Shown: positions 35,706 to 43,727 of the stretch, one piece after another | Numbering within the stretch: position 1 is the first letter of the stretch | Layout: the number at the start of each line of letters is the position of its first letter | From: Thermococcus sp. P6 | GTDB lineage: Archaea; Methanobacteriota_B; Thermococci; Thermococcales; Thermococcaceae | Direction of reading: 5' to 3' | Assembly: GCF_002214525.1 (NCBI RefSeq) | Contig: NZ_CP015104.1 | Location: forward strand, 248,001 to 312,000 | Length of the DNA: 64,000 nt | Notes under the pieces: generated by a model | Told to the model about the DNA's origin: nothing | The model's database searches: none | The model's input: only the letters and a program-made list of their open reading frames with translations | Made by a program: the position numbers and the translations under genes

Positions 35706-37453
35706 GGACGGTTCTCGGAAGCAACGGGGCCTTCGTTTTGACGGATGAATCCGGGGACATGCACTCCACTTACGACGGCTTTTACCTCCTCGATACCCGG
35801 TTTGTAAGGAAGATCAAGCTGGAGGTACTGCCCAGAGTGAAGCTCATCGGAACATCGTCGACCTTCAACCGGGCGGTTTCGTACTTTTCCCTCGGTGAAA
35901 AGGGAGTTCTGGTAAGATCGAGAAGACTCAACCGGACTTACGAGGAGAGGTTTACCTTCTACAACGCATCCGGCGAACCGCTTGAGGTCCGGGTGGGCTA
36001 CTCCTACGAGGCACCGATCGAGGACGTGTTTCAGGTGAGGGGATTCATGGGGCTTAAGGGCGGAGAGGCTATAGCTCCCGTCGATGGAGTTCATTCAAGG
36101 GGAAGCCCCGGTGAAGGGAGAACCCTCAAAGTCGAGACCAACATGTCAAGGCGGGGAAGCGTTCTCACCCCGGAATTAAAGATACCCCCAGCCGAAAAGG
36201 CCGTTCTCCACGTTAGATTCGTTCCTGAAATCGAGGCTAATGAGGTACTCCTCGATGGTGGGAAGGCCATAGAGAACCCCATCTCGACCGGTTCTCCGAA
36301 GATTGACGTAATAATCGAGAAGGCCGTGGAGAACATCAACGCGCTCACCCTATTCACGCGTTTTGGACCCGTTCCCCTCGCCGGGATCCCCTACTTTGCC
36401 TGTCCCTTCGGAAGGGACGCCATAATAGCCTCCCTCTTCCTCCTGCCCTACTATCCCGAATATGCCGCCGGAACGCTCAGGTTCTTTGGATGGCTGCAGG
36501 GAAGGAGGAACAACCCGGAGAACGAGGAGGAACCCGGAAAGATACCCCACGAGTTCCGCTTCGGGGAGCTTGCCCGGTCCGGGAAGGTTCCCTTTGCGCC
36601 CTACTACGGTGCGGTGGATACAACGCCCCTGTACGTTGTACTCGCGGGCGAATACTTGCTCCAGACCGGAGATAGGGGACTCATCGAGGAGCTGAAGCCG
36701 GAGCTTACCGCCGCTCTGGAATGGATCATTAAAAAGCTCGAAAAGGGCTACGTAACCTACGTTCCGGGAATACTCGGCAACAAGGGATGGAAGGACTCGA
36801 GGGATGGCATAGTTGATGAAAAGGGGAATGCCCCCAAGCCACCGATAGCGCTCGTTGAGGTGCAGGGCTATGCCTACAGGGCCCTCAACCTTGCCGGGGA
36901 GCTTGAACTGACGGAGTTCGATAGGGATAAGTTAATGGACATGGCGGAGGAGCTGGGGGAGAGGTTCAATCGCGACTTCTGGCTCGGATCTCACTACGCC
37001 CTCGCGCTCGACGGGGACGGAAGGCCCCTTCGACCGGTATCGTCCAACATGGGGCATCTTCTACTAACGGGCATAGCGGAGGAGCAGGAGAAGATCGCGG
37101 AGAGGTTATTCCAGAGGGACATCCTGTCCAGATACGGGATAAGAACGCTGAGCTCAAAGGAAGAAGCGTACGATCCATTCAGTTACCACCGTGGAAGCGT
37201 ATGGCCCCACGACAACGCGCTCATAGCCCTTGGACTCGCGAGGATTGGAAGGGTCGATCTCGCTGAAGAACTCGCGAACAGGGTTTTGAATGCCGCAAGG
37301 CTCATGCCCGGAAGGGAGCTTCCCGAGCTGTACAGCGGGCTTGACGAACTCGTTCCCGTCCCGAGGGCCAACTCCCCTCAGGTCTGGAGTGCTGCGAGCG
37401 TCTTCGCGTTCCTAACGGCATCGGTTCGCGGACTGGGGAAGATCAGGGAGTAA
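35702..37453 (+). CDS. Amylo-alpha-1,6-glucosidase/glycogen-debranching-like glycosidase
   Basis: A 583-residue intracellular glycoside hydrolase. The N-terminal beta-sandwich (about 1-185) resembles the GDE_N_bis domain, and an (alpha/alpha)6 barrel follows. Its conserved segments are PYFACPFGRDAIIASLFLLP (about 225), APYYGAVDTTPLYVVLAGEY, and the C-terminal YHRGSVWPHDNALIALGLAR. No signal peptide, so the substrate is imported or made inside. The family includes debranching enzymes and GH63-type glucosylglycerate hydrolases, which would suit the GT81-like neighbour. Starts at the ATG at 35702 within the end of the isomerase gene. Confidence 0.85.
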   Translation: MRTVLGSNGAFVLTDESGDMHSTYDGFYLLDTRFVRKIKLEVLPRVKLIGTSSTFNRAVSYFSLGEKGVLVRSRRLNRTYEERFTFYNASGEPLEVRVGYSYEAPIEDVFQVRGFMGLKGGEAIAPVDGVHSRGSPGEGRTLKVETNMSRRGSVLTPELKIPPAEKAVLHVRFVPEIEANEVLLDGGKAIENPISTGSPKIDVIIEKAVENINALTLFTRFGPVPLAGIPYFACPFGRDAIIASLFLLPYYPEYAAGTLRFFGWLQGRRNNPENEEEPGKIPHEFRFGELARSGKVPFAPYYGAVDTTPLYVVLAGEYLLQTGDRGLIEELKPELTAALEWIIKKLEKGYVTYVPGILGNKGWKDSRDGIVDEKGNAPKPPIALVEVQGYAYRALNLAGELELTEFDRDKLMDMAEELGERFNRDFWLGSHYALALDGDGRPLRPVSSNMGHLLLTGIAEEQEKIAERLFQRDILSRYGIRTLSSKEEAYDPFSYHRGSVWPHDNALIALGLARIGRVDLAEELANRVLNAARLMPGRELPELYSGLDELVPVPRANSPQVWSAASVFAFLTASVRGLGKIRE

Positions 37454-37493
37454 CTTTAAAAGATGGGAACCCTAAGTGAGAATGGGAGAGCCT

Positions 37494-38408
37494 ATGGACA
37501 CGGACATCTACAACCTATGGGGCCTCCTCATGGGTGCCTCCCTGCTGTTCATCTCAACCGTCGCGGCCTACAGGTCATATTACTACCTCAGGTACTCTAA
37601 ACTCCCGCTCTCGAGAAGAATCGCCCGTCTCACGCTCATCTCAAGCGTCTTTTCCATGCTGGGATGCGTGGGGGTGATGGTGGATTCGCTAACGGAGCGC
37701 AAACTGTGGTGGACCATGGCAATCTTCTTCCCCCTCGCTTACTTCTCCCTCCTTTCGGCCATCTTCTTCCTCCTCAGGCTTCTCCGTAACCAGATCTACT
37801 CAACGGCTTCCAAAAAATCTGCACCTTCTGTGGAACCCCCCGAGAAAGGGGAGAATCCCTTGCCCGCGGGCGGTTTTACGATCTCCGTCTCGGATCTTTC
37901 AAGGATAGCCCCACTGTGCAGGCTCGCCACAACGACCCTTTACGTCGGAAGGGATCATACTGCCAAGGGATGCGAAAGGTTCGACGGGAGGATATGGGTA
38001 ACCAGAATAGACGCCCCGGGCTCCGTCGATCCCGCCAAGCTCCACGTCCTCCAGAGCGAGATAATGAACTTCATTTCTGGAAAAAGAGGCGCGCTCGTGA
38101 TCGTTGACGGAATCGAGCACTTCCTGCTCTACAACGACTTCAGGAGCGTTATGAAGTTCCTCTCCACCCTGAAGGATTATATGGTAATGAACGGGTCCAC
38201 GCTTGTGGTTGTAATCGATGAGGAGGCCCTTGAGAAAACCCAGCTTTCGATTCTAAGGAGGGAACTGCCTCCCCTGAACGTTGAGAAAGCACTATCAAAG
38301 GCAGATGTGGCCCTCTTCGGTGTCATTTCAAAGAAGGAATTCACGGAAGGGACGGATGGAGAAAAAGCGAAACGGGAAGGAAAAAAGAACGATCAACCTA
38401 AAGGATAA
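37494..38408 (+). CDS. Membrane protein with C-terminal DUF835 domain
   Basis: A protein of about 304 residues. Three membrane helices lie in the first ~105 residues (LLMGASLLFISTVAA, LTLISSVFSMLGCVGVMV, IFFPLAYFSLLSAIFFLL). A cytoplasmic DUF835 domain follows (about 120-280), recognisable from LVIVDGIEHFLLYNDFRSVM and LKDYMVMNGSTLVVVIDEEA. DUF835 is an archaeal domain thought to be sensory or ATPase-like but unproven. A charged tail ends the protein. The ATG at 37494 follows GGGAGAG; the GTG at 37476 is an alternative. A TATA-like ACTTTAAAAG lies at about 37453. Confidence 0.8.
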   Translation: MDTDIYNLWGLLMGASLLFISTVAAYRSYYYLRYSKLPLSRRIARLTLISSVFSMLGCVGVMVDSLTERKLWWTMAIFFPLAYFSLLSAIFFLLRLLRNQIYSTASKKSAPSVEPPEKGENPLPAGGFTISVSDLSRIAPLCRLATTTLYVGRDHTAKGCERFDGRIWVTRIDAPGSVDPAKLHVLQSEIMNFISGKRGALVIVDGIEHFLLYNDFRSVMKFLSTLKDYMVMNGSTLVVVIDEEALEKTQLSILRRELPPLNVEKALSKADVALFGVISKKEFTEGTDGEKAKREGKKNDQPKG

Positions 38409-38814
38409 TGAGCTCCACTTCGACCTCCGTTTCTGGCCTTTTTAGAAGGGCCACGAGTTTTCTGTTTATGTCCCTTGCGGCTTTGTTGGATCTCACCGCG
38501 ATGGTTCTGGCATCCACGTAGTCGCTCTTCCTGACGACCATGGAATACTCGTGATCAAGGATCAGGTCGGGGCTCCCCTCCGCGAGGACCTCATCCACCA
38601 TATTCCCGGCCTTTATCCTTATCAAAAGCTTCCTCCCGGTTTTTAAGGCCCTTTTAAAGTCATCGCTGAACTCTTTTATCCCCCTATCGGCTCCAACGCA
38701 CAGTATGCAATCTCCCCTCGGGGTGAGGTAATCCTCCTTCGTGAACTCCAGGGTGGACCCGTGGATCGCCCTGACGTTCCTGTGACCGCGGCAGTGGATG
38801 ACCTCCCTCAGCAT
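38398..38814 (-). CDS. DUF371 family protein
   Basis: A 138-residue soluble protein of the archaeal DUF371 family. Typical features are the N-terminal IHCRGHRNVRAIHGSTLEFT and the DCILCVGADRG segment, then IRSNKAARDINR-like sequence near the end. Function unknown. It converges with the DUF835 gene (11-base overlap). A TATA box GTTTATAAAC lies at about 38837-38846. Confidence 0.85.
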   Translation of the reverse strand: MLREVIHCRGHRNVRAIHGSTLEFTKEDYLTPRGDCILCVGADRGIKEFSDDFKRALKTGRKLLIRIKAGNMVDEVLAEGSPDLILDHEYSMVVRKSDYVDARTIAVRSNKAARDINRKLVALLKRPETEVEVELIIL

Positions 38815-38943
38815 GCCTGAGCTTAAAACGTGATTGTTTATAAACCCCTACTTCGGAAGCCTCCCCCTCCCCCGGGAAAACCTTTAAAAGGCTTTAAATG
38901 ATGTGGGTTACGGTCTTTAGAGTTGGACCAAGGAGGGATGATT

Positions 38944-39147
38944 ATGGGAAACATCAAGCAGATGTTCATCAAAAGGACTGCCCGCGAGCTGTTTAACCGG
39001 TATCCCCACGAGTTCAGCAGGGATTTCGAGCACAACAAGAAAAAGGTCGAGGAGCTGACCAACGTCACGAGCAAGACCATCAGAAACAGGATAGCGGGTT
39101 ACATAACCAAGCTCGTGAGGATGAAGGAAGAGGGCAAGATGCTCTGA
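38944..39147 (+). CDS. rps17e: 30S ribosomal protein S17e
   Basis: A 67-residue archaeal/eukaryotic-type small-subunit protein. The conserved core [20 protein letters not shown] is followed by [19 protein letters not shown]. The ATG at 38944 follows GGAGGGATG. A TATA-like CTTTAAA lies near 38890. Confidence 0.95.
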   Translation: MGNIKQMFIKRTARELFNRYPHEFSRDFEHNKKKVEELTNVTSKTIRNRIAGYITKLVRMKEEGKML

Positions 39148-39169
39148 TCCCTCTCACTTTTGCCCTTTC

Positions 39170-39766
39170 CTAAAAGCCCTCGAGATCTTCGAGTACCTTC
39201 TTCGGGAGTTTGGAGTGTAACTCCTTAATGAGTCTCTCAAACTCCCTCTCGTTCTCCTGAGCAACGCGCCTGAGGAGGTTCTCGATGTAGGTCTCGGTGA
39301 GGAGACGAACCTCCTCCAGCTCCCGCTTCATCCTAGTGAGCTCGGCTATCCTCTCCCGCGTCTCCGCGAGGAAGTCAAGAAGTTCGTCCATCTTCGTCTC
39401 GATGGGTTCTGTGGACTTTATGAGCCTCCTCGCACGATCGTACTCTTCCCCCTTTCCCGGGGTTTTTGGTTCGTACATCTCCGTACCGAAGGCGTAGGGC
39501 GTGAGCAGGACCTCAAGTCGGAAGCCGCCCTTTATTGCGTAGTACTTCCTCGGTCTGCCCCGGGGTATCCTCTCGATCCTCGACTCTATGAGACCGGCGT
39601 TCTCGAGTATCCTGAGGTGCTCGAGCACGGCCTTCTGTCCGATTCCGAGTTCCTGACTGAGCTCGCTCACGTAATAGGGCCTCCGGGTAAGGAGGACGAG
39701 TATGCGCCTTCGGGTTTCGTTTCCAAGTACATCGAGCAGTTTTCCCATGCGCTTATTTGATTCCAT
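39170..39766 (-). CDS. phr: Heat-shock transcriptional regulator Phr
   Basis: A 198-residue ArsR-type winged-helix repressor that represses heat-shock genes in Thermococcales. The DNA-binding domain is at about 8-70 (LLDVLGNETRRRILVLL, ELGIGQKAVLEHLRILENAGL), followed by the basic wing PRGRPRKYYAIK and a long C-terminal coiled coil (about 115-190) for dimerisation. It matches Pyrococcus furiosus Phr closely in sequence pattern and length from memory. The ATG at 39766 follows GGGGGTGAG. Confidence 0.9.
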   Translation of the reverse strand: MESNKRMGKLLDVLGNETRRRILVLLTRRPYYVSELSQELGIGQKAVLEHLRILENAGLIESRIERIPRGRPRKYYAIKGGFRLEVLLTPYAFGTEMYEPKTPGKGEEYDRARRLIKSTEPIETKMDELLDFLAETRERIAELTRMKRELEEVRLLTETYIENLLRRVAQENEREFERLIKELHSKLPKKVLEDLEGF

Positions 39767-39778
39767 GGTCTCACCCCC

Positions 39779-39798
39779 TTTACCTAACCTAATGTAAA
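39779..39798. promoter_or_regulatory. Inverted repeat at the phr start region, possible autoregulatory operator
   Basis: TTTAC-N10-GTAAA sits 13 bases upstream of the phr ATG, between the likely TATA (AAGCTTAAAGGG, about 39808-39819 minus) and the start codon. Phr is known in Pyrococcus to repress its own gene by binding near the transcription start; this repeat is in the right place. Which sequence Phr reads here is inference. Confidence 0.5.
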
Positions 39799-39940
39799 AA
39801 AATATCCCTTTAAGCTTTTCGGTCAGTCCGGGATTAACCCTTCGACAAAAATGGAGAACGTGGGAATCCAGGGAGAAAGTGCCAACGGTTGAAAAAGCAG
39901 ATTACTTCAACACTCAAAAAGAAACGGAAGAACGGCCGGC

Positions 39941-41275
39941 TCAGACGGGCGTCACGTGGCCCCACTTTTCCAGGGCCCTTGCAAGTTCCCTGTGGGTCTT
40001 TGCGTACTCGTCGAGGGGTATTCCCTGCATGATGGCATCTATCGCCTGTCTTGCCGCTCTGGCTCCAGCTGCTGGTCCGTCTGGATGGCCTATCGTTCCA
40101 CCGCCGAGCTGTAGAACGATGTTCTTTCCAAGGGCCTCGATGACCGGCTCGATGTTGCCGGGGTGCAGTCCACCTGAGCTAACCGGAAACGCGGGCTTTA
40201 TGCTGTAGAACCTCTGCTCCATGTGGAAGACGTCGTTCTCATCGGGCCTGTAGTGCTTCTCCCTCAGTATCCTCGCGTTCTGTATGACGTCCCACCTTCC
40301 GCCTTCGAGCTTTCCGGCTCCAGCGGTTCCAACGTGAAGCTGGTCGACGCCGGTGAGCCTGAAAAGCTTTGCCAGGACGAACATCGATATTCCATGGTAG
40401 GGATTCCTGTCTAAGGCCGCGTGCATCGCCCGGTGGGCGTGAACCGCCAGACCGTAATCGGCCGCGAGGTCCGTTATGTACTCCAGCGCGCCCCAGCCGG
40501 TAATCACGACGTCAACCATAGCGTGCTTGAGACCGAGATCGGCCAGAACCTCGAGCCTGCGTTCCATCTCAAGGAGCGGGGCGGTTACGTTGGCGAACCA
40601 CGTCTTCCTCTCGCCGGTCTCGTTCTCGACCCTCTCGATCACATCCGCCATTATCTCGGCCCTACGGTCGAAGCGGTTGTACCATGGACTTGTGAGGTTC
40701 TCGTCGTCCTTTATGTAATCGGCACCGTTGGAGAGCAGGTCGTAGGCGAGCTTCTCGAACTCCTCGGGGGAATAGCCGACCTTTGGCTTTGGAACCACGC
40801 CGTAGAGAGGCCTATCCTTGATTTCGAGCATTTTTCTTACTCCTTCGATACCGAACGCCGGGCCCTGAAACTCCCTGATGAGTTTCTCGGGGAAGTAGAG
40901 ATCCTCGAGGCGGAGCCCTTTGACGCGCTTCATCCCGAAGACGTTTCCGGCTATGCTCGCGAGCAGTCCGGGAAGGTTGCCCTCCTCAAAGGCGTGGAAG
41001 GGATAGGCTATCCTCACGACCCAGCTCCCGTCACCCATGTCGTGAAAGTCGTAAGCTTTGGCTGAAAGATCGGCCCATCTTTCCTCCTCGTACCACGGGT
41101 AGAGCGTTGTCCAGGTTCCAGTGGAACTTTCAGCAGCGACACCGCCAGCAGCAGCCTCTATGGTGTACCCTTCAGCTGGAGTAACCCGGAAAACGGCCAC
41201 GATGTCCCTTTTCCTGTTGGGTTCATAGCTTTTGTCAACGTAGTAGTCGTATATCTTATCGAACTTTTCACCCAT
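39941..41275 (-). CDS. rbcL: Form III ribulose-1,5-bisphosphate carboxylase (RuBisCO)
   Basis: A 444-residue archaeal RuBisCO that acts in the AMP/nucleoside salvage pathway, making two 3-phosphoglycerate from ribulose-1,5-bisphosphate and CO2. The catalytic lysine is in GVVPKPKVG (about 160). The carbamylated lysine and metal ligands are in GADYIKDDEN (about 185-194), loop 6 in HVGTAGAGKLEGG (about 315), and phosphate-binding SSGGLHPGN and GGGTIGHPDG near 370-395. Length is normal. The ATG at 41275 has GAGGTGAAA upstream. TATA is at about 41313-41321 (minus). Confidence 0.97.
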   Translation of the reverse strand: MGEKFDKIYDYYVDKSYEPNRKRDIVAVFRVTPAEGYTIEAAAGGVAAESSTGTWTTLYPWYEEERWADLSAKAYDFHDMGDGSWVVRIAYPFHAFEEGNLPGLLASIAGNVFGMKRVKGLRLEDLYFPEKLIREFQGPAFGIEGVRKMLEIKDRPLYGVVPKPKVGYSPEEFEKLAYDLLSNGADYIKDDENLTSPWYNRFDRRAEIMADVIERVENETGERKTWFANVTAPLLEMERRLEVLADLGLKHAMVDVVITGWGALEYITDLAADYGLAVHAHRAMHAALDRNPYHGISMFVLAKLFRLTGVDQLHVGTAGAGKLEGGRWDVIQNARILREKHYRPDENDVFHMEQRFYSIKPAFPVSSGGLHPGNIEPVIEALGKNIVLQLGGGTIGHPDGPAAGARAARQAIDAIMQGIPLDEYAKTHRELARALEKWGHVTPV

Positions 41276-41321
41276 ACTTTCACCTCCCTATGAACGTTGA
41301 ATGAACGCCGGCATATAAAAA

Positions 41322-41642
41322 GCCTATGGTGCAAATCCGGGTGTTTCATCCTTAGGGGTCTTCTCCGGGGTGCTTTTTCGGAGAAAGCCCGGAATCTTCG
41401 CTACCTCTCAAGGCCCATGAGTTAAATTTCGGTTATCTACAGGAGGCTTTCAAAAACCCCTCTAAAGCTGGCACTGAACTTTCGGTAACTCATCACCTGA
41501 GGAATGCTGGAGTTCTCAAGGACATACCCAAAAAAGGTCGATTACCGTCTTTAGAATGTCCCGTTTCCGAAAGGTTTAAATAGGCCTTCCTTCATAGAAT
41601 AAAACGCAGATATCTGCAGACAACGTTATGGAGGTGTTGTGG
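41322..41642. other. Gene-free divergent region between rbcL and histone with nested inverted repeats
   Basis: No open reading frame or known RNA is supported here. A 7-bp hairpin, TTCTCCG/CGGAGAA, occupies 41361-41385. Inverted octamers ATGAGTTA (41417-41424) and TAACTCAT (41486-41493) enclose a smaller GCTTT/AAAGC pair, which could fold as a nested stem. The histone TATA box (GGTTTAAATA) is at about 41574-41582, and its ribosome site GGAGGTG lies just before 41643. Confidence 0.5.
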
Positions 41643-41846
41643 ATGGCTGAGTTGCCGATTGCTCCGGTGGACAGGTTGATTAGGAAGGCTGGTGCTGCCC
41701 GTGTTAGTGAGGATGCTGCCAGGGTTCTTGCCGAGCACCTTGAGGAGCATGCTATTGAGATAGCCAGGAAGGCTGTGGACTTTGCCCACCACGCTGGCAG
41801 GAAGACCGTCAAGGCCGAGGACATAAAACTCGCCCTCAAAGCCTGA
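41643..41846 (+). CDS. Archaeal histone
   Basis: A 67-residue histone-fold protein that wraps DNA as dimers and longer polymers. It has the three-helix fold with conserved [20 protein letters not shown], the [20 protein letters not shown] end, and no tails. The ATG at 41643 follows GGAGGTG; the frame opens at 41628. The gene uses more T-ending codons at the start than its neighbours, perhaps reflecting high expression. Single-gene transcript with TATA near 41576. Confidence 0.97.
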   Translation: MAELPIAPVDRLIRKAGAARVSEDAARVLAEHLEEHAIEIARKAVDFAHHAGRKTVKAEDIKLALKA

Positions 41847-41909
41847 AAGCCCTTCTTCTCCTTTTTGTAATTCGTCAGATTTTTATACCTGCCTTCCGCG
41901 TGCATATCC

Positions 41910-43184
41910 ATGCCCGAGATAGCTGTCCGACTGACGAAGCGCAATCACAACGCCTTCGTGCACCTTCTTGGGGCCCTCGAGGGTCAGGGTTTCGATCTGA
42001 GCGACCTCCTCATAACCCGGGATTTCAGGGAGATACTCCGGGCAAAACCCAGAGTTGTCCTCTACTCCTTCTTCACCGAGGAGATATGGGGACCCCTGGC
42101 CGAGGAGGTCAGGCTCCTCAAGGGGCAGGGTGCGGTTCTCGTGGCGGGAGGTTATCATGCCATAGCGATGCCAAGGCATACCCTGAACCGGCTCGGCTTC
42201 GACATCGCGGTAATCGGGGAGGGGGAGGAGGTTATACACCATCTCCTGACCACGCTCAGAGGGACCGGTTACAGGATTACAAAGGAACTCCTCGGGGTTA
42301 AGGGGCTGGCCTTTTATCTCAACGGCCGGTTCGTCTTTACCGGATTCGCCAGAGTTGAGGATTTCTGGCGTTTTCCCCCATACCCGGAAAGCCTTCGCCT
42401 GATATCGCCGATTGAAATAAGCCGGGGATGTCCCTTCAGCTGTTACTACTGCCAGACGCCCTACGTCAAGGGTTTCAGAATGAGACACCGGCCGATAGAC
42501 CAGATCGTAAAGTACTCGCACAGGATGAGGGACATGCGCTACATAACACCAAACGCCTTCGCTTACGGAAGTCCCGGGGCTATTCTAAAGCTCAACAAAC
42601 TCGAGGCCCTCCTCAGGGCACTCCAGCCTTTGAGGAAAGAGGGCAGAAGGTTATTCTACGGCACCTTTCCGAGCGAGGTCAGACCTGAGTTCGTGATACC
42701 GGAAACCCTCGAACTGCTCATAGACTACGCCGACAACAGGAGGCTGGCCATCGGAGCACAGAGCGGTGACGATGCCATGCTGAAGGCCATGCACAGGCTT
42801 CACGGGATTGAGGAGGTTATGCGGGCGGTTGATTACATGGTGGAGTACGGCTTCGAGCCCGTTGTGGATTTCATCGTGGGCCTGCCCAACGAAACCGAAG
42901 AGGCCCAGCGCAGGAGCATTGAACTGATGAGGTGGATACTCTCAAGGGGCGGGAAGGTCCGGGCGCACTACTTCATGCCCCTCCCGGGAACCCCGTGGGC
43001 ACGCTGCAGACCAAGCCCCCTGAGCGATGAGATGAAGCGCTTCCTCGGAAGGATGGCTTCAAAGGGCAGGATCGAGGGTTCGTGGGGGATGCAGATGGAA
43101 CTTTCCAGAAAGCTCCAGAAACTCATCGAGGAGTTTTACGAAGAACCCATGAGTCGTACGGTGCCGGTAAGGAACGTTTGTTGA
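41910..43184 (+). CDS. B12-binding/radical SAM protein (MJ1487-like family)
   Basis: A 424-residue predicted iron-sulfur enzyme. An N-terminal Rossmann-like B12-binding domain (about 1-140, with VLVAGGYHA and VIGEGEE) precedes a radical SAM barrel with the cluster motif CPFSCYYC (about 175-182) and the GAQSGDDAML strand. The combination is typical of family TIGR04013 but substrate is unknown. A TATA (TTTTTATACC, about 41879) lies ~30 bases before the ATG, so the mRNA is probably leaderless. Confidence 0.88.
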   Translation: MPEIAVRLTKRNHNAFVHLLGALEGQGFDLSDLLITRDFREILRAKPRVVLYSFFTEEIWGPLAEEVRLLKGQGAVLVAGGYHAIAMPRHTLNRLGFDIAVIGEGEEVIHHLLTTLRGTGYRITKELLGVKGLAFYLNGRFVFTGFARVEDFWRFPPYPESLRLISPIEISRGCPFSCYYCQTPYVKGFRMRHRPIDQIVKYSHRMRDMRYITPNAFAYGSPGAILKLNKLEALLRALQPLRKEGRRLFYGTFPSEVRPEFVIPETLELLIDYADNRRLAIGAQSGDDAMLKAMHRLHGIEEVMRAVDYMVEYGFEPVVDFIVGLPNETEEAQRRSIELMRWILSRGGKVRAHYFMPLPGTPWARCRPSPLSDEMKRFLGRMASKGRIEGSWGMQMELSRKLQKLIEEFYEEPMSRTVPVRNVC

Positions 43185-43251
43185 CTCCCGCGGGCTCTTG
43201 AAGTTCGTCCAATAGATTTATAACCACTTCCTCAGGTCATCAAGCAGGCCC

Positions 43252-43653
43252 ATGTACGCCGAAAACTATAAAAGATTCCTGGAGCTTATAGATAAACTGC
43301 GAGAGTTTGAGGGAGCCCTCATAGTTGAGGGCCTGCGAGACGAAGTGGCTCTGAGGAATCTGGGGGTCAGATCGGAGATAATAAGGCTCTCACGCCTCCC
43401 GCTAACGGAAGTCGCGCTCATCGCGTCATCTCATAAAGAGGTCATGATACTTACGGACTTCGACAGGAAGGGCGAGGAACTCGCGGGGAAGCTCCTCAGG
43501 TATCTGGAGGGTTACCCCTGCAGGGTTGACTCAGAAACGCGCAGGGAACTCAAGAGAATACTAAAGAAGGACATCAAGGGGATCGAGGAGCTTTACAGCC
43601 TCTACCTTAAGGTCGTCTCCGTTTCTGGCCCCCGTCCGGAGGGGTTTCGATGA
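43252..43653 (+). CDS. Toprim-domain protein (UPF0292)
   Basis: A 133-residue stand-alone Toprim fold. Conserved acidic residues are visible in ALIVEGLRDEVAL (about 22) and MILTDFDRKGEEL (about 65), the metal-binding pattern of topoisomerases, primases and OLD nucleases. It overlaps the possible long start of dnaG and shares its strand. TATA GATTTATAACC is at about 43215. The role is unknown; the context suggests nucleic-acid metabolism. Confidence 0.87.
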   Translation: MYAENYKRFLELIDKLREFEGALIVEGLRDEVALRNLGVRSEIIRLSRLPLTEVALIASSHKEVMILTDFDRKGEELAGKLLRYLEGYPCRVDSETRRELKRILKKDIKGIEELYSLYLKVVSVSGPRPEGFR

Positions 43654-43727
43654 AGAGAAAGAAAGCGGTGTTACATCAGGTTTTGACGGAAAAGCGGAAG
43701 TTTGAAAAAAGGAAGGATGGTGATGGT

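Noticed and set aside
41470-41510. C/D box-like GTGATGA on the minus strand
   Set aside because: No properly spaced CTGA boxes follow it, so a guide RNA is not supported.
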